A stretch of DNA of 47,099 nucleotides from Candidatus Bipolaricaulota bacterium (GTDB lineage: Bacteria; Bipolaricaulota; Bipolaricaulia; Bipolaricaulales; Bipolaricaulaceae). Where the stretch lies: positions 1 to 47,099 of the forward strand of contig CALKCH010000027.1 in the NCBI GenBank assembly GCA_938083225.1, in the 5' to 3' direction. The notes under the pieces are model-generated. The model was given only the letters and a program-made list of their open reading frames with translations. It was not told the origin of the DNA and searched no databases. Numbering within the stretch: position 1 is the first letter of the stretch; every line of letters starts with the position of its first letter. The translations under genes were made by a program, and so were the position numbers. Below, piece by piece: positions 1 to 6,534 of the stretch.

Positions 1-588
1 CTGGACGTGCCGCACGTCGAACACGGCCTGGCGGGTGATGTAGGCTGGGCCATCCAATTGGGCTAGCATTTCCGACATTTTGAGGGGGTAGCCGGTGAGG
101 CGGACGTCGCGGCCCTCGGGCGTGGTCACGGTGCGCATCCCGGGAAGGGTGGTGGGCGCCATCTCCCCGCCAGTCATCCCGTAGATCTGGTTGTTCACGA
201 AGATCACGGTGATGTTCTCCCCGCGGTTGGCCGCATGGATGGTTTCCGCCGTGCCGATGGCGGCCAGGTCCCCGTCCCCTTGGTAGGAGAAAACGATGAG
301 GTCGGGGTTGGCCCGTTTGATCCCGGTGGCCACGGCGCAGGCCCGGCCATGAGCAGCCTGAGCAAAATCGCACCGGAAAAATTCGTACAGGAATACAGCG
401 CATCCCACAGGGGCAATGCCCACCGTGCGCTCTTGAACCCCCAACTCGTCGATGACCTCGGCCACAAGCCGCGTGATGATCCCGTGGTGGCATCCGGGGC
501 AGTAGGTGAAACGCTTGTCTGAAAGGGATTTGGGCCTGGTGTACACGGGAACAAAGCCGGCCGGCACCTCCGTCTTAACCACCGACAT
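1..588 (-). CDS. korB: 2-oxoacid:ferredoxin oxidoreductase, beta (TPP-binding) subunit, partial
   Basis: Cytoplasmic thiamine-diphosphate subunit of an enzyme that oxidatively decarboxylates a 2-oxoacid to an acyl-CoA and reduces ferredoxin. 196 codons are visible and the frame is still open at the left edge, so the C-terminus is missing. CPGC at residues 30-33 is the N-terminal signature of this subunit. GDGD at 104-107, followed by NN at 132-133, is the Mg/TPP-binding motif. The ATG at 588 overlaps the last 14 bases of the alpha gene, so the two are translationally coupled. The gene order delta-alpha-beta is the usual one, and a gamma subunit would be expected just left of the window. Whether the substrate is 2-oxoglutarate, a branched-chain 2-oxoacid or pyruvate cannot be decided from what is visible. 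Confidence 0.93.
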   Translation of the reverse strand, partial: MSVVKTEVPAGFVPVYTRPKSLSDKRFTYCPGCHHGIITRLVAEVIDELGVQERTVGIAPVGCAVFLYEFFRCDFAQAAHGRACAVATGIKRANPDLIVFSYQGDGDLAAIGTAETIHAANRGENITVIFVNNQIYGMTGGEMAPTTLPGMRTVTTPEGRDVRLTGYPLKMSEMLAQLDGPAYITRQAVFDVRHVQ

Positions 589-1627
589 GCTTTTTCACCT
601 CGCTTAGGATTTCGTCCGGGGTGGGCACGACGCCCCCCAGCTCCCCATAGAACGGGGTTTTCGCCCGCCCTTCCACGCTCAATCGCACATCCTCCCACAT
701 CTGGCCCGCGGAAAGCTCCACGGTCAAAAGCACAGGGACGCGGAGAGAAAGCTCTCGCAACGGCTCATAGGGGAAAGGCCAGAGGGTTATGGGGCGAAAG
801 AGGCCCACCCGCAGGCCCTCCTTTCTTGCCCGCCGCACCACCGTCCGGCAAATCCGCCCCATCGTTCCATAGGCCACCAGCACCAGCTCCGCATCTTCCA
901 TCTCGTACTCCTCCCAGCGCACCTCGTTCCGTTCGATCTCACGATAGACATCCCAGAGGGTGCGCAGGATCTCCCGAAATCGGTAAGGATCAAGATCGAA
1001 ACTTGATGCTACGTTGGGATCGCGTCCCTTGGCCCCAGTGAGGGCCCAGGGCTTGGGGGGGATCCGCTCCGGCGGTATAGGTTCAGGAAGCTCCACGGGC
1101 TCCATCATTTGTCCGAGCATGCCATCCGCCAGGATCATGGCGGGCACGCGGTAGCGATCGGAGAGATCGAAGGCCAGCATGACCAATTCCGCGGCCTCCT
1201 GTACGGTGGAAGGGGCGAGCACGAGGAGGCGATAGTCGCCGTGGCCCCCGCCCTTGGTGGCCTGGAAGTAGTCGCCTTGGGCGGGGGCGATGTTGCCCAA
1301 GCCTGGGCCGGCACGCATGACGTTCACGATCACCGCTGGAAGCCGGGCGCCCGCCAAATACGAAATCCCCTCCATTTTGAGGGAGATCCCGGGTGAGGAG
1401 GAGGAGGTCATGGTGCGCACGCCTGCGGCTGCCGCGCCGTAGACCATGTTGATGGCCGCGACCTCACTTTCCGCCTGAAGAAAAACCCCGCCGTGGCGGG
1501 GAAGATGCCGGGCCATGTGCTCCACAAGCTCTCCTTGGGGGGTGATGGGGTAGCAGAAGTAACAACGGCACCCGGCGCGAATGGCCGCCTCGGCTATGGC
1601 CTCGTTGCCTCGCATGAGCACCTTCAT
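575..1627 (-). CDS. korA: 2-oxoacid:ferredoxin oxidoreductase, alpha subunit (KorA/VorB type)
   Basis: 350-residue alpha subunit providing the pyrimidine-binding domain, and a C-terminal transketolase-like domain, for the TPP cofactor shared with the beta subunit. The N-terminus ([14 protein letters not shown], then YPITPQGEL) and the stretch [20 protein letters not shown] are typical of the four-subunit KOR/VOR family. The length equals that of proteins commonly named VorB (3-methyl-2-oxobutanoate dehydrogenase), so a branched-chain oxoacid is a real alternative to 2-oxoglutarate. The ATG overlaps the ferredoxin gene stop by 4 bases. Such enzymes make acyl-CoA and reduced ferredoxin in anaerobes, or run in reverse during reductive carbon fixation. 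Confidence 0.93.
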   Translation of the reverse strand: MKVLMRGNEAIAEAAIRAGCRCYFCYPITPQGELVEHMARHLPRHGGVFLQAESEVAAINMVYGAAAAGVRTMTSSSSPGISLKMEGISYLAGARLPAVIVNVMRAGPGLGNIAPAQGDYFQATKGGGHGDYRLLVLAPSTVQEAAELVMLAFDLSDRYRVPAMILADGMLGQMMEPVELPEPIPPERIPPKPWALTGAKGRDPNVASSFDLDPYRFREILRTLWDVYREIERNEVRWEEYEMEDAELVLVAYGTMGRICRTVVRRARKEGLRVGLFRPITLWPFPYEPLRELSLRVPVLLTVELSAGQMWEDVRLSVEGRAKTPFYGELGGVVPTPDEILSEVKKHVGG

Positions 1628-1857
1628 ACGGCCTCCTTCGCTGGGCGAAAGAGAAAGACCTCAATGGCCGCATCCGGACACATCTGTGCGCACATGGTGC
1701 ACCCGGTACATTTTTCGGGTGCCCTCATCGTGGCTACGTTGTAACCGTAACGGTTAAAAGCTGAGGAAACGGCGAGAACTCCGAAGGGGCATGCTTCCAC
1801 ACAGAGCCCACAACCTTTACAGCGGTCCTCGTCGATCGCCACCATCCCTTTGGGCAT
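1624..1857 (-). CDS. korD: 2[4Fe-4S] ferredoxin-type delta subunit of the oxoacid oxidoreductase
   Basis: 77-residue iron-sulfur protein with two classical motifs, CKGCGLCVEACP and CTGCTMCAQMCP, each ligating one [4Fe-4S] cluster. It carries electrons from the TPP centre of the neighbouring alpha/beta subunits to external ferredoxin. The ATG at 1857 lies one base after the stop of the S1-domain gene and is preceded by a GGAGAG ribosome-binding site. It overlaps the start of the alpha gene by 4 bases. The symbol follows position and size; a PorD/VorD label would be equally fair. Confidence 0.92.
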   Translation of the reverse strand: MPKGMVAIDEDRCKGCGLCVEACPFGVLAVSSAFNRYGYNVATMRAPEKCTGCTMCAQMCPDAAIEVFLFRPAKEAV

Positions 1858-1858
1858 A

Positions 1859-2311
1859 TCACTCTCCTAGCGTACGGGAGAGGCGTTCATTGCGACGGCG
1901 GCGGATGGTGTTGAGGGTGGCCTCGGCTTCCGTCAGCCACCGACGTAACCTCCACTCCAGGCGCTCCTCCGTCCTCTGGGGTTCAGGCACGCTCGTCACC
2001 CGTTGGGAAAGAAGGGCCCCGAATTCCACGGCCTCGCGATGAAATTCCGCCGTCTCCCGGTCCAATTCCGTTACCCGGCGCAAGGAGACCGTGGGCCGAC
2101 CAAGCCGATCGTAGCCGATCACCTTCACGAGCAGCTCCGCACCCTCTTGCAACCGCTCCTCCACCCGATTCACCGGCTCATCCGCGATCTCCGAAAGATG
2201 TAGGAATCCTTGGGTTTCTTCGTCGAGGGAGAGCAGGGCGCCGTTGGGCACTATTTCCAAAACTTTGGCCCATACAAGATCCCCCACGCGGTAGCGCTCG
2301 GCCATGTTCAC
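1859..2311 (-). CDS. S1 RNA-binding domain protein
   Basis: About 150 residues. Residues ~5-77 form an S1/OB-fold RNA-binding domain (GDLVWAKVLEIVPNGALLSL, GFLHLSEIAD, then GAELLVKVIGYD and RPTVSLRR). The rest is a charged, Arg/Glu-rich helical tail. Small single-S1 proteins of this type (compare YabR/general stress protein 13) are thought to bind RNA or ribosomes; the exact role here is unknown. The start is GTG at 2311 or ATG at 2305, neither with a good ribosome-binding site. The 60-base gap behind rpmB is the largest in this run, and a weak promoter-like pair (TTGAGA, 18 bases, TAGCCT) lies in it, so the oxidoreductase genes may have their own start of transcription. Confidence 0.82.
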   Translation of the reverse strand: MNMAERYRVGDLVWAKVLEIVPNGALLSLDEETQGFLHLSEIADEPVNRVEERLQEGAELLVKVIGYDRLGRPTVSLRRVTELDRETAEFHREAVEFGALLSQRVTSVPEPQRTEERLEWRLRRWLTEAEATLNTIRRRRNERLSRTLGE

Positions 2312-2371
2312 GCTGGGTAACAGGCTACCCGATGGTCCCGGTATCTCTCAAGGGGTAGAGAACCGCCCTCT

Positions 2372-2560
2372 TTAAGCCTTTTGTACCTTCCCAGCCTTAA
2401 GGCAGCGAGTGCAAACCCGAACCCTTCGCCGCACCCCATCAATCACGACGTGAACGCGCTGCAAGTTCGGAGCACGAACCCTCTGGCTCCGTTTGCCGGA
2501 GTGGGAGACGCTTCGGCCATAGCTCACCCCCCGGCCACAGATCGCGCATACCCTAGCCAT
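2372..2560 (-). CDS. rpmB: 50S ribosomal protein L28
   Basis: 62-residue large-subunit ribosomal protein. MARVCAICGRG at the start and the basic central segment GKRSQRVRAPNLQ are L28 signatures. It is the zinc-binding (C+) form, with Cys pairs at 5/8 and 50/53. The ATG lies inside the 3' end of tsaB (8-base overlap), so translation of the two is coupled. Confidence 0.96.
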   Translation of the reverse strand: MARVCAICGRGVSYGRSVSHSGKRSQRVRAPNLQRVHVVIDGVRRRVRVCTRCLKAGKVQKA

Positions 2561-3224
2561 GCTTTCCCTCCTCGTGCACGTAATGCGGTTCTAATGCAAA
2601 GATATCGCTGCCACCACTTCGATCATACCTAACAAGGGCTAGTTGCGCCACCACAACCGGACGCGGGACACAAAAAGGTTCAGGAACGAGGGTTACTTCT
2701 GGAGCTTGTGTGCGCAGCTCTGAGGCGAACCGCTGAGCTCCCGAGCCCACAAGAAGAACCTGGGAGCGCTCGCGCAGTTTGGCCAAAGCCTGAGGGAAAG
2801 AAAGTACGGTTTCCATGCTGGCCCGGTCCCGGTCCACCCAGGCCATATACACGTAGTCCCGGCGGTCATGGATCCACACGCAGACGCGCCCGGGCCAAAC
2901 CTCCGCCCAGGGAAGGCCAAGGACCTCAGTCTGTCGCACTCCCACCACGGGAAGGCCTCGCACCTGGGCCAAGGCCTTGGCCAAGCTCAGGCCCAGGCGC
3001 AGCCCGGTGAACGAACCCGGGCCGAGGTCCACCGCCAGGAGCCCGAGCTCCTTCCAATCCAAGCGGGCAAGGTTTAAAGCCTCCTGGACGAGTTGGGGGA
3101 GGATTTCCCCCCGTCCGGGCCCAAGGGTGGTGAGGAGCTCCACCTGGACTCTTGGACCAAAAATCCCTACTCCGCCGACGCTGCCCGCGCTCTCCAGGGC
3201 CAAGACGTGCATGGGCAAGATCAT
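2553..3224 (-). CDS. tsaB: tRNA threonylcarbamoyladenosine biosynthesis protein TsaB
   Basis: About 223 residues. Non-catalytic partner of TsaD and TsaE in adding the t6A modification to A37 of ANN-decoding tRNAs. It has the ASKHA-fold N-terminus (HVLALESAGSVGGVGI) and the family hallmark DLGPGSFTGLRLGLSLAKAL. The ATG at 3224 forms an ATGA overlap with the ribF stop, the favoured junction type in this genome. Other possible starts are TTG at 3230 and ATG at 3212; the latter gives the classical short N-terminus. TsaD itself is not in the window. Confidence 0.93.
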   Translation of the reverse strand: MILPMHVLALESAGSVGGVGIFGPRVQVELLTTLGPGRGEILPQLVQEALNLARLDWKELGLLAVDLGPGSFTGLRLGLSLAKALAQVRGLPVVGVRQTEVLGLPWAEVWPGRVCVWIHDRRDYVYMAWVDRDRASMETVLSFPQALAKLRERSQVLLVGSGAQRFASELRTQAPEVTLVPEPFCVPRPVVVAQLALVRYDRSGGSDIFALEPHYVHEEGKHG

Positions 3225-4096
3225 AACCAAAGAAGCGGACGGGGTGGCGCAAACTCCGCCAAAAGCGCGCGGGCCTGGGCCACATCCCGCTCAATCTGCT
3301 GGGCCAAAGCCGTAGTTGAGGGAAAAGCCTGATCAGGACGAAGCCAGGCAAGAAGATGAACCTCGATTTCTTCCAGGGCAAGCGGTGGAGGGGAGAAGAG
3401 GTGGACTTCCGCAGAAGGAGGAAGGCTGGGGAAGGTAGGACGCTTTCCCTGGTAGAAGAGGCCGGGCGCTTGGCCTCCGGGCCAGAAGGCCCAAGCCGCG
3501 TAGACCCCGTCCGCAGGGTGCACCAGAATCGGGTCCAACTCCAGGTTTATGGTGGGGAAACCTAGCTTCCGGGCTAGACCAGCTCCAGGTATGACGCGCC
3601 CTACGAGGACAGGCGGACGGCCCAAAAGGCGGGCCGCGCGTTCCACCGCTCCTTGGACGATGAGTTCGCGAACGAGGCTCGCGCTCACCACCTCCCCGTC
3701 CAACTGAAAAGGCTCCACAACCCACACCTCCAAGCCCAGCTTTTTCCCGAGCTCGCGGGCCTGTTCTGGGCCGGCCTCGCGTCCCCGACCGAAACGGTGA
3801 TCGGGCCCCATCACCAGGGCCCGGCCCCCCAGCCGGCCCACCACCTCCTCCCGCAGGAACGCTTGCGGAGAAAGCTCCCGCACCCGTTCCCACTCCACCA
3901 CTTCCACCTCATCCACAAGGCGGCGAAGGAGGGCCACCTTGGCGGGCAGAGAAAGGAGGGCCGGAAATTCCGGGGGAAAGGTGTAGGCGAGGACGGACCA
4001 GCCGCGGCGCTGGGCCAGTTCCTTGGCCTTGGAAAGAAGCCTCTGGTGACCCAGGTGCACCCCGTCAAACCGCCCCACGGCCACCACGCAGCCCAC
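3221..4096 (-). CDS. ribF: Bifunctional riboflavin kinase / FAD synthetase
   Basis: About 291 residues. Phosphorylates riboflavin to FMN and adenylylates FMN to FAD. The N-terminal nucleotidyltransferase domain carries GRFDGVHLGH (residues 8-17) and later GPDHRFGRGR. The C-terminal riboflavin kinase domain carries GRVIPGAGLARKLGFPTINL and DGVYAAWAF. I chose GTG at 4096, five bases after the upstream stop and behind GCAGGAACTT. The frame is open up to an ATG at 4171, but that start would overlap the upstream gene by 71 bases and add residues unlike the family. Slight variants (VGRFDG for the usual IGNFDG) leave the His motif intact. Confidence 0.93.
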   Translation of the reverse strand: MGCVVAVGRFDGVHLGHQRLLSKAKELAQRRGWSVLAYTFPPEFPALLSLPAKVALLRRLVDEVEVVEWERVRELSPQAFLREEVVGRLGGRALVMGPDHRFGRGREAGPEQARELGKKLGLEVWVVEPFQLDGEVVSASLVRELIVQGAVERAARLLGRPPVLVGRVIPGAGLARKLGFPTINLELDPILVHPADGVYAAWAFWPGGQAPGLFYQGKRPTFPSLPPSAEVHLFSPPPLALEEIEVHLLAWLRPDQAFPSTTALAQQIERDVAQARALLAEFAPPRPLLWL

Positions 4097-4100
4097 AGCG

Positions 4101-4907
4101 CTAGTAAGTTCCTGCCCGCAAGAATTGCCAGCCCTCCAGACGGAAGGAGGCATAGCCCAGAACGAGCCCATCGGGCGACCAACAGGGGAACGCGTCCTCC
4201 CAGGGATCTTCGGTCACCGGAAAGGGAGGGCCTCCCTGAAGGGATTGGATCCAAACGTCAGAAAATCCCCCGCGGTTGGACACAAAGGCCACCCACAGCC
4301 CATCGGGCGAGATCCTCGGACACCAATCGAAGTAAGCGTCGGATGTAAGCTGAAGCAAATTTAAGCTTCCCAAGTCAAGATAAAAAATTTCCCAGCTCGG
4401 TTCATCGGCAAAAAGCCACAGGCCCACGAAGACCAAAGCCTGGCCCGCGGGAAGGAATTCCGGCGTAGCTTTGGGCCAGGGTCCGCCCAGAACCCTACGG
4501 GCCTGACCCGCGGCAAGCTCAAGAACGACCAAAGTCTCCCAATCTTCGATGAAGGCCACCTTATTCCCGTCCGCGGACACGGTGGGCCACCGCAAAGGAT
4601 AAGGGCTTTGGAAGAGGAGCTCCGGTTCCCGACCATCGAGGAATCCCCGCCAGAGAGCAAAACCTTCCGCCCAAGGAGCAACAAAAACGAACCAATCTTC
4701 AGGTCCAAACCGCGCCCAATCCGTGACCATCTCTGGGTAAAGGGGGCGCATGTCTTGAGGGGAATCCGCAAACGCCCAATAAAGATGCCCTTTGACCACA
4801 ACGAGGAGATGTGTCCCATCCGAAGACCAGTCCAGGGCATTCAACTCCGGGATCTGGGCCCAGGCTCCAAAAACCAAAGCCAACGAACAAACCCAAAGAA
4901 CGCGCAT
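4101..4907 (-). CDS. Secreted TolB-like beta-propeller protein
   Basis: 268 residues. An N-terminal signal peptide ([18 protein letters not shown]) is followed by WD40/PD40-type blades: [13 protein letters not shown] near the start, then [16 protein letters not shown] with DVWIQSL, and [14 protein letters not shown] near the end. It is shorter than TolB and lacks the TolB N-terminal domain. Such propellers act as exported protein-protein interaction platforms; no enzymatic motif is seen. ATG at 4907 (in-frame TTG at 4910) is only six bases from a TACAAT -10 box, so the mRNA is probably leaderless. First gene of the run down to the oxidoreductase. The partner is unknown. Confidence 0.8.
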   Translation of the reverse strand: MRVLWVCSLALVFGAWAQIPELNALDWSSDGTHLLVVVKGHLYWAFADSPQDMRPLYPEMVTDWARFGPEDWFVFVAPWAEGFALWRGFLDGREPELLFQSPYPLRWPTVSADGNKVAFIEDWETLVVLELAAGQARRVLGGPWPKATPEFLPAGQALVFVGLWLFADEPSWEIFYLDLGSLNLLQLTSDAYFDWCPRISPDGLWVAFVSNRGGFSDVWIQSLQGGPPFPVTEDPWEDAFPCWSPDGLVLGYASFRLEGWQFLRAGTY

Positions 4908-4913
4908 CAAAAT

Positions 4914-4942
4914 ATTGTAGGCGCCCAGGAGTTCTTGGACAA
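4914..4942 (-). promoter_or_regulatory. Promoter of the TolB-like/ribF/tsaB run
   Basis: On the minus strand TTGTCC (4937-4942), 17-base spacer, TACAAT (4914-4919). The -10 ends 6 bases before the ATG at 4907, which would place the transcript start at or next to the start codon. Confidence 0.7.
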
Positions 4943-4968
4943 ACTGGATCTTCCCGGGCTTCTTTCGC

Positions 4969-4974
4969 TACAAT
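4969..4974 (+). promoter_or_regulatory. -10 box of ruvB
   Basis: TACAAT, 8 bases before the ruvB ATG at 4983, with no Shine-Dalgarno sequence in between. No good -35 hexamer is visible at 16-18 bases. It is divergent from the promoter of the TolB-like gene, with the two -10 boxes about 50 bases apart. Confidence 0.5.
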
Positions 4975-4982
4975 GCTTAGCC

Positions 4983-5984
4983 ATGACGGCGCGGTGGCTG
5001 GACCCGCGAGTGGAAGCCATAGACCCCCAGCTTCGTACCCTACGGCCCCGAATTCTAGCGGAGTTCGTGGGACAAAAAAAGGTGAAGGAGCGGTTGCGCG
5101 TGTACATCCAGGCGGCCAAAGCCCGCGGCGAACCTTTGGATCACGTGCTTCTCCTCTCCCCGCCGGGATTGGGGAAGACCACGCTGGCCCACATCATCGC
5201 CCACGAGATGGGGGTGCAGATCAGGGTCTCTTCCGGACCAGCTGTGGAGCGGCCTGGGGATTTGGCGGCCATCCTGACTCACCTTTCGCCGGGAGACATT
5301 CTATTTGTGGACGAAATCCACCGGCTGCGGCCGCAGGTGGAAGAAATTCTGTACCCAGCCATGGAGGACTGGAAGCTCCCCATCGTGTTGGGGGAAGGGC
5401 CGCATGCCCGGTGTATTGAGCTCTCCTTAGCCCCCTTTACCCTGATCGGAGCCACTACCCGCGAGGGGCTCCTCACCACACCCCTACGGGATCGGTTTGA
5501 GGTGGTGTTTCGGTTGGAGTTCTACCAGCCAGAGGAGCTCGCGGAGATTTTGATGCGGGCTGCAGCGAGGCTGGGAGTGGGAATCGAACCGCAAGCGGCT
5601 TGGGAGTTGGGCCGGCGTGCCCGTGGCACTCCCCGCATCGCCCTGCGCCTCCTGCGCCGGGCGCGCGACGTGGCCCAGGTCCAGAATCTTTCCACCATCA
5701 CCCCCGAGGTGGCCCAGGAAACGCTGCGCATGTTGGGCATTGACGAGGAAGGCTTGGACGAGCTGGACCGCCAAATCCTTGCGGTGATCATTGACCGCTT
5801 TGACGGGGGCCCGGTGGGGCTAGAGACGTTGAGCGCGGCGCTGGGCGAGGACCCGGAAACTATCGCCGAACTGTACGAGCCTTACCTCATTGCTCTGGGG
5901 TTCCTTCGCAAAACGCCCCAAGGGCGAATAGCCACAGAACGGGCTTATGCCCATTTGGGCCGCACTTCGCCCCGCTTGCTTTAG
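4983..5984 (+). CDS. ruvB: Holliday junction branch migration ATPase RuvB
   Basis: 333 residues. Hexameric AAA+ motor that, with RuvA, drives branch migration of Holliday junctions. Walker A PPGLGKTT at 60-67, Walker B/DEIH at 110-113, sensor GATTREG and arginine-finger region [14 protein letters not shown] are all present. The C-terminal winged-helix domain ([19 protein letters not shown]) completes the family length. The start is ATG at 4983, which gives the usual short N-terminus; the frame stays open upstream to 4608, but that part is antisense to the TolB-like gene. ruvA and ruvC are not in the window. The 3' end overlaps the convergent gene by 4 bases. Confidence 0.97.
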   Translation: MTARWLDPRVEAIDPQLRTLRPRILAEFVGQKKVKERLRVYIQAAKARGEPLDHVLLLSPPGLGKTTLAHIIAHEMGVQIRVSSGPAVERPGDLAAILTHLSPGDILFVDEIHRLRPQVEEILYPAMEDWKLPIVLGEGPHARCIELSLAPFTLIGATTREGLLTTPLRDRFEVVFRLEFYQPEELAEILMRAAARLGVGIEPQAAWELGRRARGTPRIALRLLRRARDVAQVQNLSTITPEVAQETLRMLGIDEEGLDELDRQILAVIIDRFDGGPVGLETLSAALGEDPETIAELYEPYLIALGFLRKTPQGRIATERAYAHLGRTSPRLL

Positions 5985-6520
5985 CGGCGAATGTAGGCCC
6001 GGGCTCCCGAAAGGAAGTCCCCGACCACACCCAAAAACCTGCGCCAATCCACAAGGAGGGCGAGGATCAACCACACGAGACCCGCATAGGCAGCCGCCGG
6101 CGCGTGGAACAGGGCCAAAATGAAGGGCGTGAACACCCAGGGAAAGGCCAACAGCATGGTAACAGACTTGAACTTGAGGAAGTGCCGGAACCGCAGGGTG
6201 TAGAGGGACACGAACACCGCGCCCGCCATGTAGGAAACACCCACGGCCAGTGGCACAAGCCCAGTGGCTGTGAGGAACACGGCGGAAGCGAGAACCATGA
6301 TCATGTCGATCTGGAAGTCGTGTTCGCCAAGCCAGGTGGTTCCTTTCTCGAAGCGGCGGGCGAGGCGGCCATCCACCATGTCTGTGGTCCACCCCAAAAG
6401 CAGGAGCCCGGCCACTGCGTCCAAGGCTTCTGGCCCAACGGGAATGAGAGCCACAATGGCCACAGCAATGAGGATTCGGCTGGCTGTAAGCCAATCGGGG
6501 ATGCCCTTACACCTGCTCAT
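5981..6520 (-). CDS. CDP-alcohol phosphatidyltransferase family membrane protein
   Basis: 179 residues, about five to six hydrophobic helices. The CDP-alcohol phosphotransferase motif is present as [11 protein letters not shown]...GEHDFQID: all four catalytic Asp residues keep the canonical spacing, but the Gly that normally follows AR by nine residues is Leu here, with Gly one place later. The family transfers a phosphatidyl or similar group from a CDP-diacylglycerol-type donor to an alcohol at the inner membrane. Phosphatidylglycerophosphate synthase is one possibility; the acceptor cannot be told. ATG at 6520 (in-frame TTG at 6523) lies 8 bases from a perfect TATAAT. It follows the Lpt fusion gene by 9 bases. 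Confidence 0.83.
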   Translation of the reverse strand: MSRCKGIPDWLTASRILIAVAIVALIPVGPEALDAVAGLLLLGWTTDMVDGRLARRFEKGTTWLGEHDFQIDMIMVLASAVFLTATGLVPLAVGVSYMAGAVFVSLYTLRFRHFLKFKSVTMLLAFPWVFTPFILALFHAPAAAYAGLVWLILALLVDWRRFLGVVGDFLSGARAYIRR

Positions 6521-6528
6521 CAACGAGG

Positions 6529-6534
6529 ATTATA
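6529..6534 (-). promoter_or_regulatory. -10 box of the CDP-alcohol phosphatidyltransferase gene
   Basis: Perfect TATAAT on the minus strand, 8 bases from the ATG at 6520. It includes the TAA stop codon of the upstream Lpt fusion gene. The -35 region (TGAAGG at 17 bases) is weak, so read-through from upstream may also contribute. Confidence 0.5.

Noticed and set aside
204-698. A 164-codon minus-strand frame over korB.
   Set aside because: Shadow frame of korB and korA, which match their families; the translation is low-complexity Pro/Arg/Ser.
2315-2330. Hairpin GGGTA/TACCC just upstream of the S1-domain gene as an autoregulatory site.
   Set aside because: Only 5 bp with a 6-base loop; expected by chance in GC-rich sequence.
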